Below, piece by piece: positions 10,201 to 19,235 of a DNA stretch of 41,671 nt; position 1 is the first letter of the stretch; every line of letters starts with the position of its first letter. The DNA is from Reticulitermes lucifugus (lineage: Eukaryota; Arthropoda; Insecta; Blattodea; Rhinotermitidae), in NCBI GenBank assembly GCA_026260175.1, contig JAKCWW010000123.1, positions 40,607-82,277 of the forward strand, read 5' to 3'. The position numbers and the translations under genes were made by a program. Below the pieces are notes generated by a model that ran no database searches, was not told the DNA's origin, and saw only the letters and a program-made list of their open reading frames with translations.

Positions 10201-11235
10201 TTACGTTTCAATGATGCTGAATATTAAAATTGGTATCCACTTTTCACAACGCACGATGTCATAAGCCAGGTCACAATGTGTATCGCAAATAAACATGATG
10301 TCACAGTGTTGTAACGTTAAACACAGCCATGTGATTTTTAATTTTTTCCTCTTGCCTTTAACCGGTAATTTTTCAAGGAAATGTTGTGTCACAGCAGTAA
10401 AACCACAGAGTTTCTTTCATAAAATGTGTGCTTCAGTGTTATATTAATCATTAACTGAAGTTCTAATTTTAAAGACTTCAGGTCCCATACATTCAAAAGC
10501 TAATTCTCAACACTCGAATTCGTCCTACGGGTTAATAAACACTTAGCTACAAGTATATATACTCTGTTCCACATGTCGCTTTACCGAGAATAAAATTGTA
10601 ATGCCTCCACTTACGAAATGCAATCCAAGTTAGAAAAAGTTTAAATCTGTTAAAACCTGTTTCTGCATGCTTCCTTTTCGTTTATGCGCATTTCAGCGGT
10701 TTGACCCTGAATTCCAAAAAAAAAAAAAAAAAAAGTTTTAGTACAGTACTCCTAAATATATCCTAGACGCATTTCTTTTCCCTTTCAGTAATGAGGCTTT
10801 GGGAAGATTCTGTGCAATTCATTTTAAAATGCCAAGATGAAATTCTTAGAATGTAAAACGGCATTTTATTCAACTGTAGGGTTCACATATTACACCGAAT
10901 TAGGCCTACATGATTGTGAATAGTTAAGGATTTGAAAGTAACTGGTCCCGTAGTCGAAGGGTGCGTTCGATTGTAAGAACTGAGAAGAATAAGAGAATGT
11001 CTCATTCAAGACAGTAAGCAATAAGGGTCACATATAATTAAAGTATAGTGGGACCTCAAAATCTGTGCTGATAGTAACCTGAAAAAGACAGAGCTTTCTG
11101 CTTCTGCCACTCGCCTTTTTAAACCTCAGCTGTGAAGTTAACTCGTCACGACATATTGTGTCCATTTGCACCACTCACGTTCATTAGGCATTGAGTAATG
11201 TTCACAAAAAGGGCAGAATAGTATAAGCCCTGCGA
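10201..11235. other. AT-rich non-coding stretch with poly(A)
   Basis: No gene is supported. An uninterrupted run of 19 A lies at 10716-10734; it could mark the tail of an old plus-strand retroposon, but nothing recognisable precedes it. Confidence 0.5.
10716..10734 (+). repeat. Poly(A) run
   Basis: Nineteen consecutive A residues, read directly. Confidence 0.95.
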
Positions 11236-11239
11236 CCCT

Positions 11240-11515
11240 CCACTCTAGTCGGAAAAGTAACCAGGTTATGGTCTGGACGACCGAGGTTCGTGGTTCGGTT
11301 CCTGGCAGGATAAAGAGATTTTTTCAAAAACGTCTAGGCTGGCACTGAGGACCACCCAGTCTTGTCTTTAAAGGAGTCGTTGGTAAAGCAGCCGAGGCGT
11401 GAGGGTGATCGCTCAATTCCTTCTGGTGCCTAGGTTAAGAATGTGTGAATTTATGCTCTAAATCTCCCAACTGCTTCAATGCTTACAAAGTGCAACTTTA
11501 GCTTTATATAATTTA
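11240..11515 (+). mobile_element. SINE family A, degraded copy
   Basis: The tRNA-like head reads AACCAGGTTATGGTCTGGAC then GACCGAGGTTCGTGGTTCGG and CCTGGCAGGATAAAGAGA. The GTGGTTCGGTTCCTG block is the B-box region. It continues with CCACCCAGTCTTGTCTTTAA and GGTTAAGAATGTGTGAAT, parallel to the other family A copies. The A box and parts of the body are eroded. Confidence 0.6.
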
Positions 11516-11617
11516 CGACTCGCTGAAGCATTTATCAGCACAGATTTCTTTGCCCTGAGTGTACAACTGGAAAGTTATGTGCATGTCTAGCGCAGGCCCG
11601 CTCTACCCGTAAATCGT

Positions 11618-11633
11618 GGGCAACATGTTGCCC
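11618..11633. repeat. 16-bp perfect palindrome
   Basis: GGGCAACATGTTGCCC is a perfect inverted repeat with no loop. It may be fortuitous or a dimeric protein-binding site. No gene lies next to it. Confidence 0.6.
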
Positions 11634-12174
11634 GCAACACAGTGTTGTGAAACCCGCGGAGACGTTTGAAATGAGAAAATGTCTTTCAACTCTTTCCCTG
11701 GCAAAGCTGAAATAGAACGCCGAAGCAATTCTGAAAACTTAAGAGCTGTTTATTTATGGAGACATGCATTACATTACTAGCTTATTTTGTAAAATGTTCG
11801 TATGTGCAAAAAATAGCTATATCCTAGCGTAGGTTGTGATTTGCATTTTTTATAAATGTTTCCTATTATTTTCACTATATTCTTATTACACATAATGCAT
11901 AGAGAAATAAACAGGTAAAATTAAACTTACAATTACATATACACTTATTCATTCCTTATTCTGGGCATTGAGATTCATGTTGCCGGCGACACATAAAATA
12001 TTGAGGGGGGGGCGGTTGTGGTCTAGAGCGTTATAATTACAATAACCTGCTCTTGAAACTAATCGTTGTTAAAAGCAAGTATTATGAAGACACGTGATTT
12101 GATTGGTTTATTGATTATTTTATGACACTGGTTCAATTACGTGGATTATAGGTAGGATAAACCGTCGAATGTAG

Positions 12175-12480
12175 TCGTAATATCTCAGTTGGTGTAGTGA
12201 CTAGGCTGCGGTCTGGGCGACTGAAGAATAGGGTTGTTAAATCCTTGACAAGGAAACGATATTTGTTCCTAGCCCAAATCGTCCAGACCGGCCCTAGGTC
12301 TCACCCAGCCTCCAATTACATGGATAGGTGCGGCTCTTTCCCAAGTTTAAATCGGCCAGAACGTAAATCTGAACACTTACTTCTATGTAGAGTTGAGGTT
12401 AAGGATGAATGAAATTGTAACTCAACTCTCCACTACGCCTTCCTGACGTTCACAAGAACAACCTTACCTTACAGCGTCCT
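12175..12480 (+). mobile_element. SINE family A copy, near full length
   Basis: This is one of the more complete family A copies. The A-box region reads TATCTCAGTTGGTGTAGTGA, followed by GGCTGCGGTCTGGGCGACTG and a decayed B box (GGGTTGTTAAATCCTTGAC). The body has CGTCCAGACCGG, CTCACCCAGCCTCCAATTA, GGCTCTTTCCCAAGTTTAAA, GAGGTTAAGGATGAATG and a CCTTACCTTA tail near 12464. The tail of short CTTAC/CCTTT units recurs in other copies and is probably part of the family's 3' end. The 71-codon frame at 12197-12412 lies wholly inside this repeat. Confidence 0.75.
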
Positions 12481-13219
12481 GTGAATGATAAATTGGAAAC
12501 AAAATGCAAGAAAACAGTCGTGGTCTATTTCATGTTACTGTCCGCAAATCGCCTGTAGTAATTAGGACATCCTCGACAATTTTCCGTCAAGTTAGCTGAT
12601 TTCAGATTCTAGATACGAATCCGTGTCTTAGAAATCTAGTATGCGAAAGTGAATGATAAATGCATAGAACATTTAATTGAAAAATATGAAAATATGGGGA
12701 TATAATGCTAAGGTGTGTTAATAGTAAATCTTAACAATAATGGAGTTTGAGAATGTGGACTGCACTCATCCAGCTCACGACAGGATCTAGCGTTGGGCTC
12801 TTGTGAACGGGCTAATGAACCTTCGTGCTCCATATACAGCGAGGAATTCTTTTTATCAGCTAAGGGAATATCTACTCTCAAGAAGGATTCTCCTGCATAC
12901 AGCCAGGTCTAATTAGGTTCTGTAGCCCACATTTATAGTCGGTACGTCATTATGAGCCTTCCTTAATCAAATTTAGTAAATATCCAAAAATATGATAAGG
13001 TTTCATACAAGAAGCAACCATCCGAATTTTCCGTAAAGATTCTTGATGCGCAGACATAGATTGCTAAAATATTTGTGTGGACACATATAAAATTGGTTTC
13101 ATCCCAGGCTACCAGGACAACCTCTAGTCAATGATTTGCAACATGCCGCCTTCTCTCCACTTCGCCCATGTGATTCTCTTTGCCATGATGTTCACATTCC
13201 ACCATGTGCAACGGCTGAG
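12481..13219. other. Non-coding stretch, nothing recognised
   Basis: AT-rich sequence without a supported gene or repeat. Confidence 0.5.
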
Positions 13220-13357
13220 CTAAATTCCTGCAGTCGCCGCAAGGGGTCCATTACAATCAACATCATCACAATTCCCCTCCTCTTGTATACACGAATTGGC
13301 AGAAGAAGGCGCAATTTCAGACGCCACGGTAAATCTATCCAGTTTCTTTTCTTCCAT
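13220..13357 (-). CDS. Candidate 45-residue ORF of unknown function
   Basis: The minus strand has a true ATG (13357-13355) in a purine-rich context and an open frame to a TAG (13222-13220). The translation begins MEEKKLDRFTVASEIAPSS and is acidic, with CDDVDC near the end, which is unlike the low-complexity Phe/Leu/Ser frames typical of chance ORFs here. I recognise no domain. It could be the first coding exon of a gene or the N-terminus of a dead transposon protein; the length fits neither as a complete protein. No splice donor was confirmed. Confidence 0.18.
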   Translation of the reverse strand: MEEKKLDRFTVASEIAPSSANSCIQEEGNCDDVDCNGPLAATAGI

Positions 13358-13359
13358 CT

Positions 13360-14260
13360 TGCAAGAGGTATGAGGCTGTCAACGTGAAGGAACTGAACAC
13401 GATCTCAATTTCTCGGCGATTTGGCTACAGCGTTCATTGGAGGCTGACGGTCTAAGAACATAACAGTGTAGTAGTTTCATTATTAGAACATAGTGAAAAG
13501 AACTGCAGTTTTCATTTTAGAATACCCTATATCTATGGCTGTCAATTGATTAATCGAAATACGATTTGTCATTGCAATAGTTTACCGTGCAGATTGGAAT
13601 AGCGGCAGGACCTTACGGTTGAGTCCCGCTCAAGCAGTGTGAACACGACTGAGTAGAAGGACGGCTAGTCGAAAAGCTGGTTAATAGACAAAAACAAGAT
13701 AATAAATGGAAGAGCAGGTTAAAAATCTTGTCATTTAATAGACAAGAAAATACTTTAAAAATGCCGCATACGCAATGCAGTAATCTGTAACTAACTGCCT
13801 CCAAGAAGGAGAGACGTTAATGAAAAGCTAACAGGTTTTCAGATAGTCAAGAAATTCCCCATATTGTATGGAATTTGGAAGGTCATTTCCTGCCCAGAAG
13901 AAACCCCCCCCCATTTTTGTTCGTCATGATTCAGAAGAATTCAGTCCACGTCCTACCGTTCTAAATCTTTAAGCTCTATTTTAATATTATTCTAACATAA
14001 TCCTGGATATACTAAGTGGTTTCCTTTCTTCATTGCTCTTTACCAGATCTTCGTATGCATTTCGCTTTACTCTTAAGTGTACAACATAAAATTGCCACCT
14101 CATCATTCTTGATCTGATAACCCTAAAAATAAATAAAATTTACGATAATGACCTTATTACCTCCCTTAGGGAATATGTGCCTACAAATTGTATATTAAAA
14201 TGCACACAAGGAGTACTGCAGTTTCTGCTAAAACTCAGGAAAGCAATGGTCTTAATAGCA
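13360..14260. other. Non-coding stretch
   Basis: No supported gene. Contains a C-run near 13905-13913. The minus-strand frame at 13613-13804 has no signature. Confidence 0.5.
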
Positions 14261-14263
14261 GAC

Positions 14264-14440
14264 AGTCTATGAAATGAGCGAAAGAGGATTCGGTTTGCGA
14301 TCCTGGCAAAAGAGACATGTCTTCTTAGTAGCGTTCATATCGGGACTGAAGCCTACTTAGCCTCCTGTCCAATGAAGACCAGAGGCTCTTCCCCCAGGGA
14401 TGAAGGAATCGGGGCTATATATTATGTCTACTCTCTTGTG
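14264..14440 (+). mobile_element. SINE family A/A2, head and central part
   Basis: A decayed B-box area (ATTCGGTTTGCGATCCTGGC, near 14289-14308) is followed by ACTTAGCCTCCTGTCCAATG, GACCAGAGGCTCTTCCCCCA and GGGATGAAGG. These match in order the central domain shared by the family A copies and the related minus-strand copy at 29115-29290. The 3' half is missing. Confidence 0.45.
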
Positions 14441-14606
14441 TCTTTACAGGGATGCCTTTAGTTAAACAGAGGGATGATTTTATTGTTTTACACATTAGTG
14501 ATTATTTTTCCATGTATTGGTTTCTAGTTGGGTAAAAGAGTAACATCCTTACAAACGCTAAAAAAAGTTCTCTTCTTTTTCTTTGCTTCTTTCTTTCTTT
14601 TTCAGA

Positions 14607-14753
14607 ATGAAACATCTCTTTTGTCCTAGGGAGCAAACAAGCAGCATTCTCATGTTGAAGACGAGGGTAGATCTACAGGTGAGGCTTAGCATGGCGGTCA
14701 AGACAAAGGCTGAAGAAAACGAGCAAGCGTTTCCACCTGGTTTAATCGAATAA
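14607..14753 (+). CDS. Candidate 48-residue ORF with splice-like borders
   Basis: A pyrimidine tract ending in CAG (14586-14605) lies directly before an ATG at 14607. The frame is open to TAA at 14751-14753 and contains a second ATG at 14691 in a strong initiation context (TTAGCATGGCGG). The C-terminal part, MAVKTKAEENEQAFPPGLIE, is charged and protein-like. A donor-like CAG/GTGAGG lies inside at 14678/14679, and a consensus-like donor AAC/GTAAGTATG follows at 14911/14912. It could be an upstream ORF in a 5' exon, a small coding exon (14606-14678) or chance. I recognise no family. The splice motifs are short enough to occur randomly several times in this window. Confidence 0.22.
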   Translation: MKHLFCPREQTSSILMLKTRVDLQVRLSMAVKTKAEENEQAFPPGLIE

Positions 14754-15019
14754 GCAGTGGGCGTAACACGACTGAGCCGTATCGGAACTGGCAGTAACCA
14801 CAGTACCGAGCTGCTGCTGAGTACATCTGGCTGCTTCGTGGGAGACGGGAAAAAAAATCCACTAATTCAGCGTGATTTGTAGTTGGAGTCAGATTTCGTG
14901 ATTCTTACAACGTAAGTATGTTTATCAGCGTTTTTTGAAACTATATCAACAAAGAGAGTGTAAAATTATCCCGCCCATAATTACGCACCGCACTTGGAAA
15001 GTGTATGGGGGGAGTGTAA

Positions 15020-15240
15020 ACACGGCAACACATATTCTTAATTTCTTGGAAGTAAGTGGCCAGCTTCATGCTTCGGTTGCTTTATCTTCGAGGAAAGAAG
15101 CCGTATCATTTGGATAGGAGACTGAACGATTTCGAGAGCCAGCCTGGACGCTGTGGAAGAGAAAAGCAAATGCCCGTGACGGCAATCGAACCATAATTCC
15201 CCGATCGTAGAGCCAATTGCCATGTCACTAAGCTATAAGG
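15020..15240 (-). mobile_element. SINE family A copy (minus)
   Basis: The minus strand gives a tRNA-like head: TAGCTTAGTGACATGGCAAT (A box), then CGGGGAATTATGGTTCGATT (B box), near 15235-15180. The body follows in family A order (plus-strand landmarks CCAGCCTGGACG, GGAGACTGAACGA, GGTTGCTTTATCTTCGAGG, AAGTGGCCAGCTTCATGC). The boxes are better kept than in most copies. The frames at 14935-15117 and 15038-15223 fall in or across this repeat. Confidence 0.7.
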
Positions 15241-15455
15241 GAAATACTTATCAGAATGCGGTCTTATGGAACAGATGCTTAACTACCAAACCTCACGGAC
15301 TCATTCACTAAAATACCGTAATTTTTAAATGCTGCAGGTTTTAGTACGTCATATTTCAATAGCTAACTCAATGCAGCCAGGTTGAATTGACGGGCAAATA
15401 CAAATTAGTTAGACAGAAAGGCCGAGTTTAGATTCGTGGTATAGATACAGATCCT

Positions 15456-15543
15456 TATAGTCTTATTCCGACAAATGTACAATTCATTATCTCCTATTTA
15501 AATAGGAGATAATAGATTGTACATTTGTCGGAATAAGACTATA
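15456..15543. repeat. 88-bp near-perfect palindrome
   Basis: Two 44-base arms are directly joined, with the centre between 15499 and 15500 (CCTATTT/AAATAGG). The outer ends read TATAGTCTTATTCCG and CGGAATAAGACTATA. The only arm mismatch is a dinucleotide (TC against CT) about 13-14 bases from the centre. The sequence could extrude as a cruciform, and its transcript would form a long hairpin. Neither arm resembles the other repeats in this window. It may be a tiny inverted-repeat transposon, two fused termini or a recent inverted duplication. Confidence 0.95.
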
Positions 15544-15869
15544 TACAATAAAAATGTACGGTGAAAATAACATATAGTATACAGATTCTTCTCTAAGTCT
15601 TTACGTCTAAATCGGCTTTGAGTTTCACCCAACCTGCTACGCCAACGTATACAGGGTTTCTTTAGCCGGAAGGTAAAGCATCCGAAGCATAAACTGACCA
15701 ATCACTTCCTTCAGGTACCAAGATCTAAGCTGTATGGAGCGCTGGTCTCAGTACCTCCATGAAGGACAGAAGGACAACTATTGCAATGTGACTGTATAGC
15801 TGAGCCCACGCAGTGTTGTCTTTTTTGGCACGTAACGCAAGACTTGATTTGTTCATAGAGGTTCTTATA

Positions 15870-16080
15870 CAGATTCAAGTCTTCTGGGATATCAGGCTGT
15901 ATCAATGCTAAGTAGTTACTGACGTTTCGGTGGAGAGTAGTGCTTCTACCTTCAGGGTCGACTAGTCCGTACAGTATTCTTGGACTGATGACCTTGAAGA
16001 TGAAAGCAGTGTTGTCCTTCGGAACGGCAGTAACTACTTACCAGTCGACACGGCTTAACATCCCAGAAGACGAATCTTCA
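15870..16080. repeat. Foldback element, family F copy 2
   Basis: Inverted arms run from about 15870 to 15962 and from about 15988 to 16080. The outer parts read CAAGTCTTCTGGGATATCAG on the left and CATCCCAGAAGACG on the right. Further in, AGTAGTTACTGACG pairs with the strand opposite GGCAGTAACTACTT, and TTCTACCTTCAGGGTC pairs with GACCTTGAAGATGAAAG. The right arm has the family core ACCAGTCGACACGGCTTAAC. The minus-strand frame at 15711-15905, which contains IPEDLNLYK, is this repeat read as protein. Arm divergence is larger than in the palindrome at 15456, so it is an older structure. Confidence 0.75.
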
Positions 16081-16084
16081 TCGA

Positions 16085-16675
16085 CGTGATCCTTATTTGA
16101 GAAGGCTAAATCTTTTTATGTATTAGCTCGAATAGAGATCAACAAAGCAACATCTAGTATGGATCATTAGTACTTTTATCTCTGCATTCGGCTGACCGAT
16201 ATTGACAAGTCATTGCGACCGCTACTGAAGCTTGACCGATGTCTATGTTAACGTCCGACATGTAACTAGCCCCATCACCCGGGCCGATGCGCACATCTTC
16301 GCCTGAGCGCCCGAGCGTGAGTCCACGGGTCTCCTGCTCAAATTAGGTTACACGCTAGTAATGAAACTCGTGGCTTTAATTCTGGCTACAATAAGCTAAA
16401 CGTCCTGAGATTATTCCCTGACAAAGGTTAATGGAGACCAATGTGTCAGGCTGGCCCTACTCAATTTTGGCACGACAACAAATTCTGGGTGGGCGGGGAT
16501 TAACAAATGTTTACTTAGCTTCATGTGCAGTAAGGCTTTAGACATATATGAAGATAACCAAAACAACTTACACTATAAACCTTAGCAATTTAGTGCACCA
16601 GTTGTAAATAACAATGGTTACATAAGTTTCGGAGGAACAGAAAGAAGCCTTCTTTTGCGTTATATATATGTAGTT
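16085..16675. other. Non-coding stretch with GC-rich patch
   Basis: A GC-rich patch at about 16270-16340 (CACCCGGGCCGATGCGCAC and following) stands out from the AT-rich surroundings. It may be a fragment of another repeat. No gene is supported. Confidence 0.45.
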
Positions 16676-16679
16676 AAAG

Positions 16680-16985
16680 TAAGGGCACAGTTTTCCTTAT
16701 GAAAGCTAGACAGACATATGAAGAAAGTGGAGATGTTGCCCCACTGACCCTTAATCTCGGCAGTAGATGTGCCGAGTGTTCAGCTTCATGTCACGGTCGC
16801 TTTAACCCTGGGGAAAGATTCTATGTTTTCCATTAAATAAAGGGATGGGTGAACGTCACAACCTGTCTGGACTCTCCGGAGAAGAGTGAAATATCTTGCT
16901 CCTGCCAGAAATGGAACTAAGTTCCACGAATGTCCAGTTGTAAGCGTATTTACCATACTAATTACGCTATCACTTCTATGTAGTT
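16680..16985 (-). mobile_element. SINE family A copy (minus), near full length
   Basis: The minus-strand head reads GTGATAGCGTAATTAGTATG, then ACAACTGGACATTCGTGGAA and a B-box remnant GTTCCATTTCTGGCAGGAGC, near 16975-16900. The body follows with CCAGACAGG, the central TTTAACCCTGGGGAAAGAT on the plus strand (about 16801-16819), CAGCTTCATGTCACGGTCGC and AATCTCGGCAGTAGATG. Its head closely matches the copy at 31070-31378 (GATAGCGTAGT, GGACGATC, GGAGCAAAAGATTT). Confidence 0.7.
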
Positions 16986-16989
16986 ATGG

Positions 16990-17425
16990 AAAATAGCTGC
17001 TAAAAAGGAAAAATTGCACATTCAGATTTGAAGTGATGATTATTTCATAGCCGGAAGCTAACCAAAATTCACTTGAATTAGAATACTAGGTACAACATAA
17101 GTTAAAACGTTAAAACGACAGTTTACATAACACTCGTATATGAAGACAGTAATGGGCTACATTTACTTCGAAAAAAGAAGTGAAGGGTTTGCTAATATTT
17201 ATGAAGGGTAATAACAAATCCTCGTTTACAGGAGATTTGTCGGGTGTGTGCCCAATTGTGTGTGGTCTATAAACCTCAAAATAAGGTGGCCTAGATCGAT
17301 TTGGGCTCTTGCGCGCCAGAAAAAGAAGAACAAATGAAAAATATACTTATAATTAGGAGCAGATAAATTTCGGCTAATATTTGTTACTCATTATTTAAAT
17401 TTTTCTGCCTCACATCCAAAGACCT
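16990..17425. other. Non-coding stretch
   Basis: AT-rich; nothing recognised. Confidence 0.5.
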
Positions 17426-17429
17426 AAAG

Positions 17430-17660
17430 ATTGAAATGTACAAAGGAAACTACGCCAGTCATCAGAGACCGAAGGTCTTTGAGATCAAAGTGTTGAGGAA
17501 AGTATTTAAACAGAAGAGAGAGAGAGAGAGAGGAATAAACGAGAGTGAAGGAAATTGCATTCTGAGAAAGTTCATAACTGGTAAATCTAAAAATGTCATT
17601 AAAAGATATGAAGGATACGAGAGGTAAGACATATGGCACTCAAGGAAAGATAGGACGTGT
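17430..17660 (+). pseudogene. Non-LTR retrotransposon ORF relic
   Basis: The plus-strand frame gives RPKVFEIKVLRKVFKQKRE (about 17468-17524), then, after a (GA)n-derived RERERE segment, GNCILRKFITGKSKNVIKR. With one frame change it continues VRHMALKE (about 17623-17646). This order resembles the C-terminal region of insect non-LTR reverse-transcriptase ORFs, where I remember patterns of the type FENKVLRK-F--KRDE, an IK-SRRLRW segment and GHVARM. The similarity covers roughly 70 codons with a stop and frameshift. The 107-codon minus-strand frame at 17462-17785 is the shadow of this relic. Confidence 0.5.
17515..17532 (+). repeat. (GA)n short tandem repeat
   Basis: Eight to nine GA units inside the retrotransposon relic, probably expanded after it lost function. 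Confidence 0.9.
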
Positions 17661-17789
17661 GAACATAAAGTCACCCGAAAAATCTGAAGCGAACAGGCCA
17701 TAAGGAGTGAATGTGAGAAGATAATACTGAAATTCATCTTAAGAAAATTAGAATTTGAAAGTGGAAACTTGATGCACTCCCCCATTATA

Positions 17790-18885
17790 GGTACCAGAAG
17801 CAGGTTCTTTTGAAGACGGTAATGAATCTTGGCTTCAATAAAATATGAGATTTTTTGATCAGTTATGCAACTATCATCTTATCAAGAAATGCTCTGCTGC
17901 ATGAATTGGTCAGTCTTACGTTCACAGCATCAAAACAGATTTTTTACAGATCATCTGACGTAATATCCAATAATAAAGCTATAATCGCATTTTCCGAACT
18001 TGTGGAAGACGATTTAGTGATCAAGGGATGACGTTACAAGGTCACTCGCCTTTCACGGCAATCACATGATTGCTGGAGTGTGACGTCACGTCCCCGTCAC
18101 GATCCCAAAGATGAAATCGAGCGTTGCGTAGCCAACAGGCTTCACAAACAATGTTGGGATCTTGGACTGATTTCCAATGCCGAATTAAACGCTTCGTAAC
18201 CCAAACAAGAAGAGACCAATGTAGTTACTGAGATCAGAATTTAACTAATCTTAACAGAGGGTATGTACACACTTCATTATCAAGCACACAATTACGTGTT
18301 CGCTCATTGTCACAGTGTTTCTTCAACAATTCCTGGTATTAAAGTACTGACTCTTAATGCCGGTAGAGACGGTTTATTTCTTTTCTTACAGATAATATAG
18401 AGCCCGCTTTGTTGATAGATTTATATGAAAGAATACATAGTAAAATAAGCCGATGAAGTCTGATAAAGAAATCGATAAATCATACGTATTTCTAACACAA
18501 TGTCAACACCACTTTCCACTGTTTACCAGAAAATGCCAATGAACTACAATGGTTTCTTATATCTTTCTTTTCTACAATATCGCCTTTCAGTAGGTGTTTA
18601 ATGGACTGTAAAATGTAAATAATTCCCCTAGTTTTTCAAATTTACATTTTATTCCAAGATAGGATGTCAAAATCATATTTCAATCCACGAAATATAAAAC
18701 ATTATTTCAATGAGATGAAGGCTTTTAAGATGAATCTGCACCTAAATTATACATAGAAGTTAAGATACTGCCTCACGAAGAACAGGACCCATGTCAATTT
18801 GCAAGACGAAGAGTTTAAATTATTTATTGTAATAATCCTTGAAACCCATAAATTGTGGTAAACCGTTGGGAAATGTAGATTTTAT
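17790..18885. other. Non-coding stretch with one CRE octamer
   Basis: No gene. A TGACGTCA octamer lies at 18081-18088 within a GC-richer patch (about 18030-18130). Such a site binds CREB/ATF bZIP factors in animals; its use here is unknown. Confidence 0.45.
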
Positions 18886-18889
18886 TAAT

Positions 18890-19235
18890 GTTAGATTAGG
18901 TGGTACACATAGGCACCACTGAACTCTAAAGACTAAGCACGTCCTGAAGATTACACACGTAATGTGCTGCGGTATGACACCGTGTGGTTTGGTAGATCGT
19001 ACCAAAGTTCCGAATGAACGTCATGTGTCCACCTTCAGAGCAGGCTCACCCTCTATCCTGGAGACGCAGTAGAATGTTCCTCTGAAGTTTTGGCAACAAT
19101 CTACTAAACTACACGGCGTCACATGACAGAAAATCGTAATATTGATACTTTTCGACGTGACAGCTTCAGATTCCACTAACTTTTCCCTTTTACAACATTT
19201 TGGCACCTTAACTGATTCACTAAATAACAACTGAT
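18890..19235. repeat. Foldback element, family F copy 3
   Basis: Plus-strand TATGACACCGTGTGGTTTGG (about 18972-18991), then TAGATCGTACCAAAGTTCCG, is mirrored on the minus strand by ATGTGACGCCGTGTAGTTTA and AGATTGTTGCCAAAACTTCA (about 19125-19085). The arms are separated by about 60 bases. The minus-strand frame at 19021-19230 reads CHVTPCSLVDCCQNFRGTF; VTPCSLV followed by RFRG is a phrase I remember from widely over-predicted insect repeat proteins. The plus-strand arm encodes the same phrase (MTPCGLVDR), which shows that both frames are repeat arms and not a gene. Confidence 0.7.

Noticed and set aside
15711..15905. 64-codon minus-strand frame with IPEDLNLYK
   Set aside because: It is the left arm of the foldback element at 15870-16080, plus flank.
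17462..17785. 107-codon minus-strand hydrophobic frame resembling a membrane protein
   Set aside because: It is the complement of a plus-strand retrotransposon relic; its Leu/Ser run comes from the (GA)n tract.
19021..19230. 69-codon minus-strand frame with VTPCSLV and RFRG
   Set aside because: The same phrase is encoded by the facing arm on the plus strand, so it is repeat sequence, not a gene.
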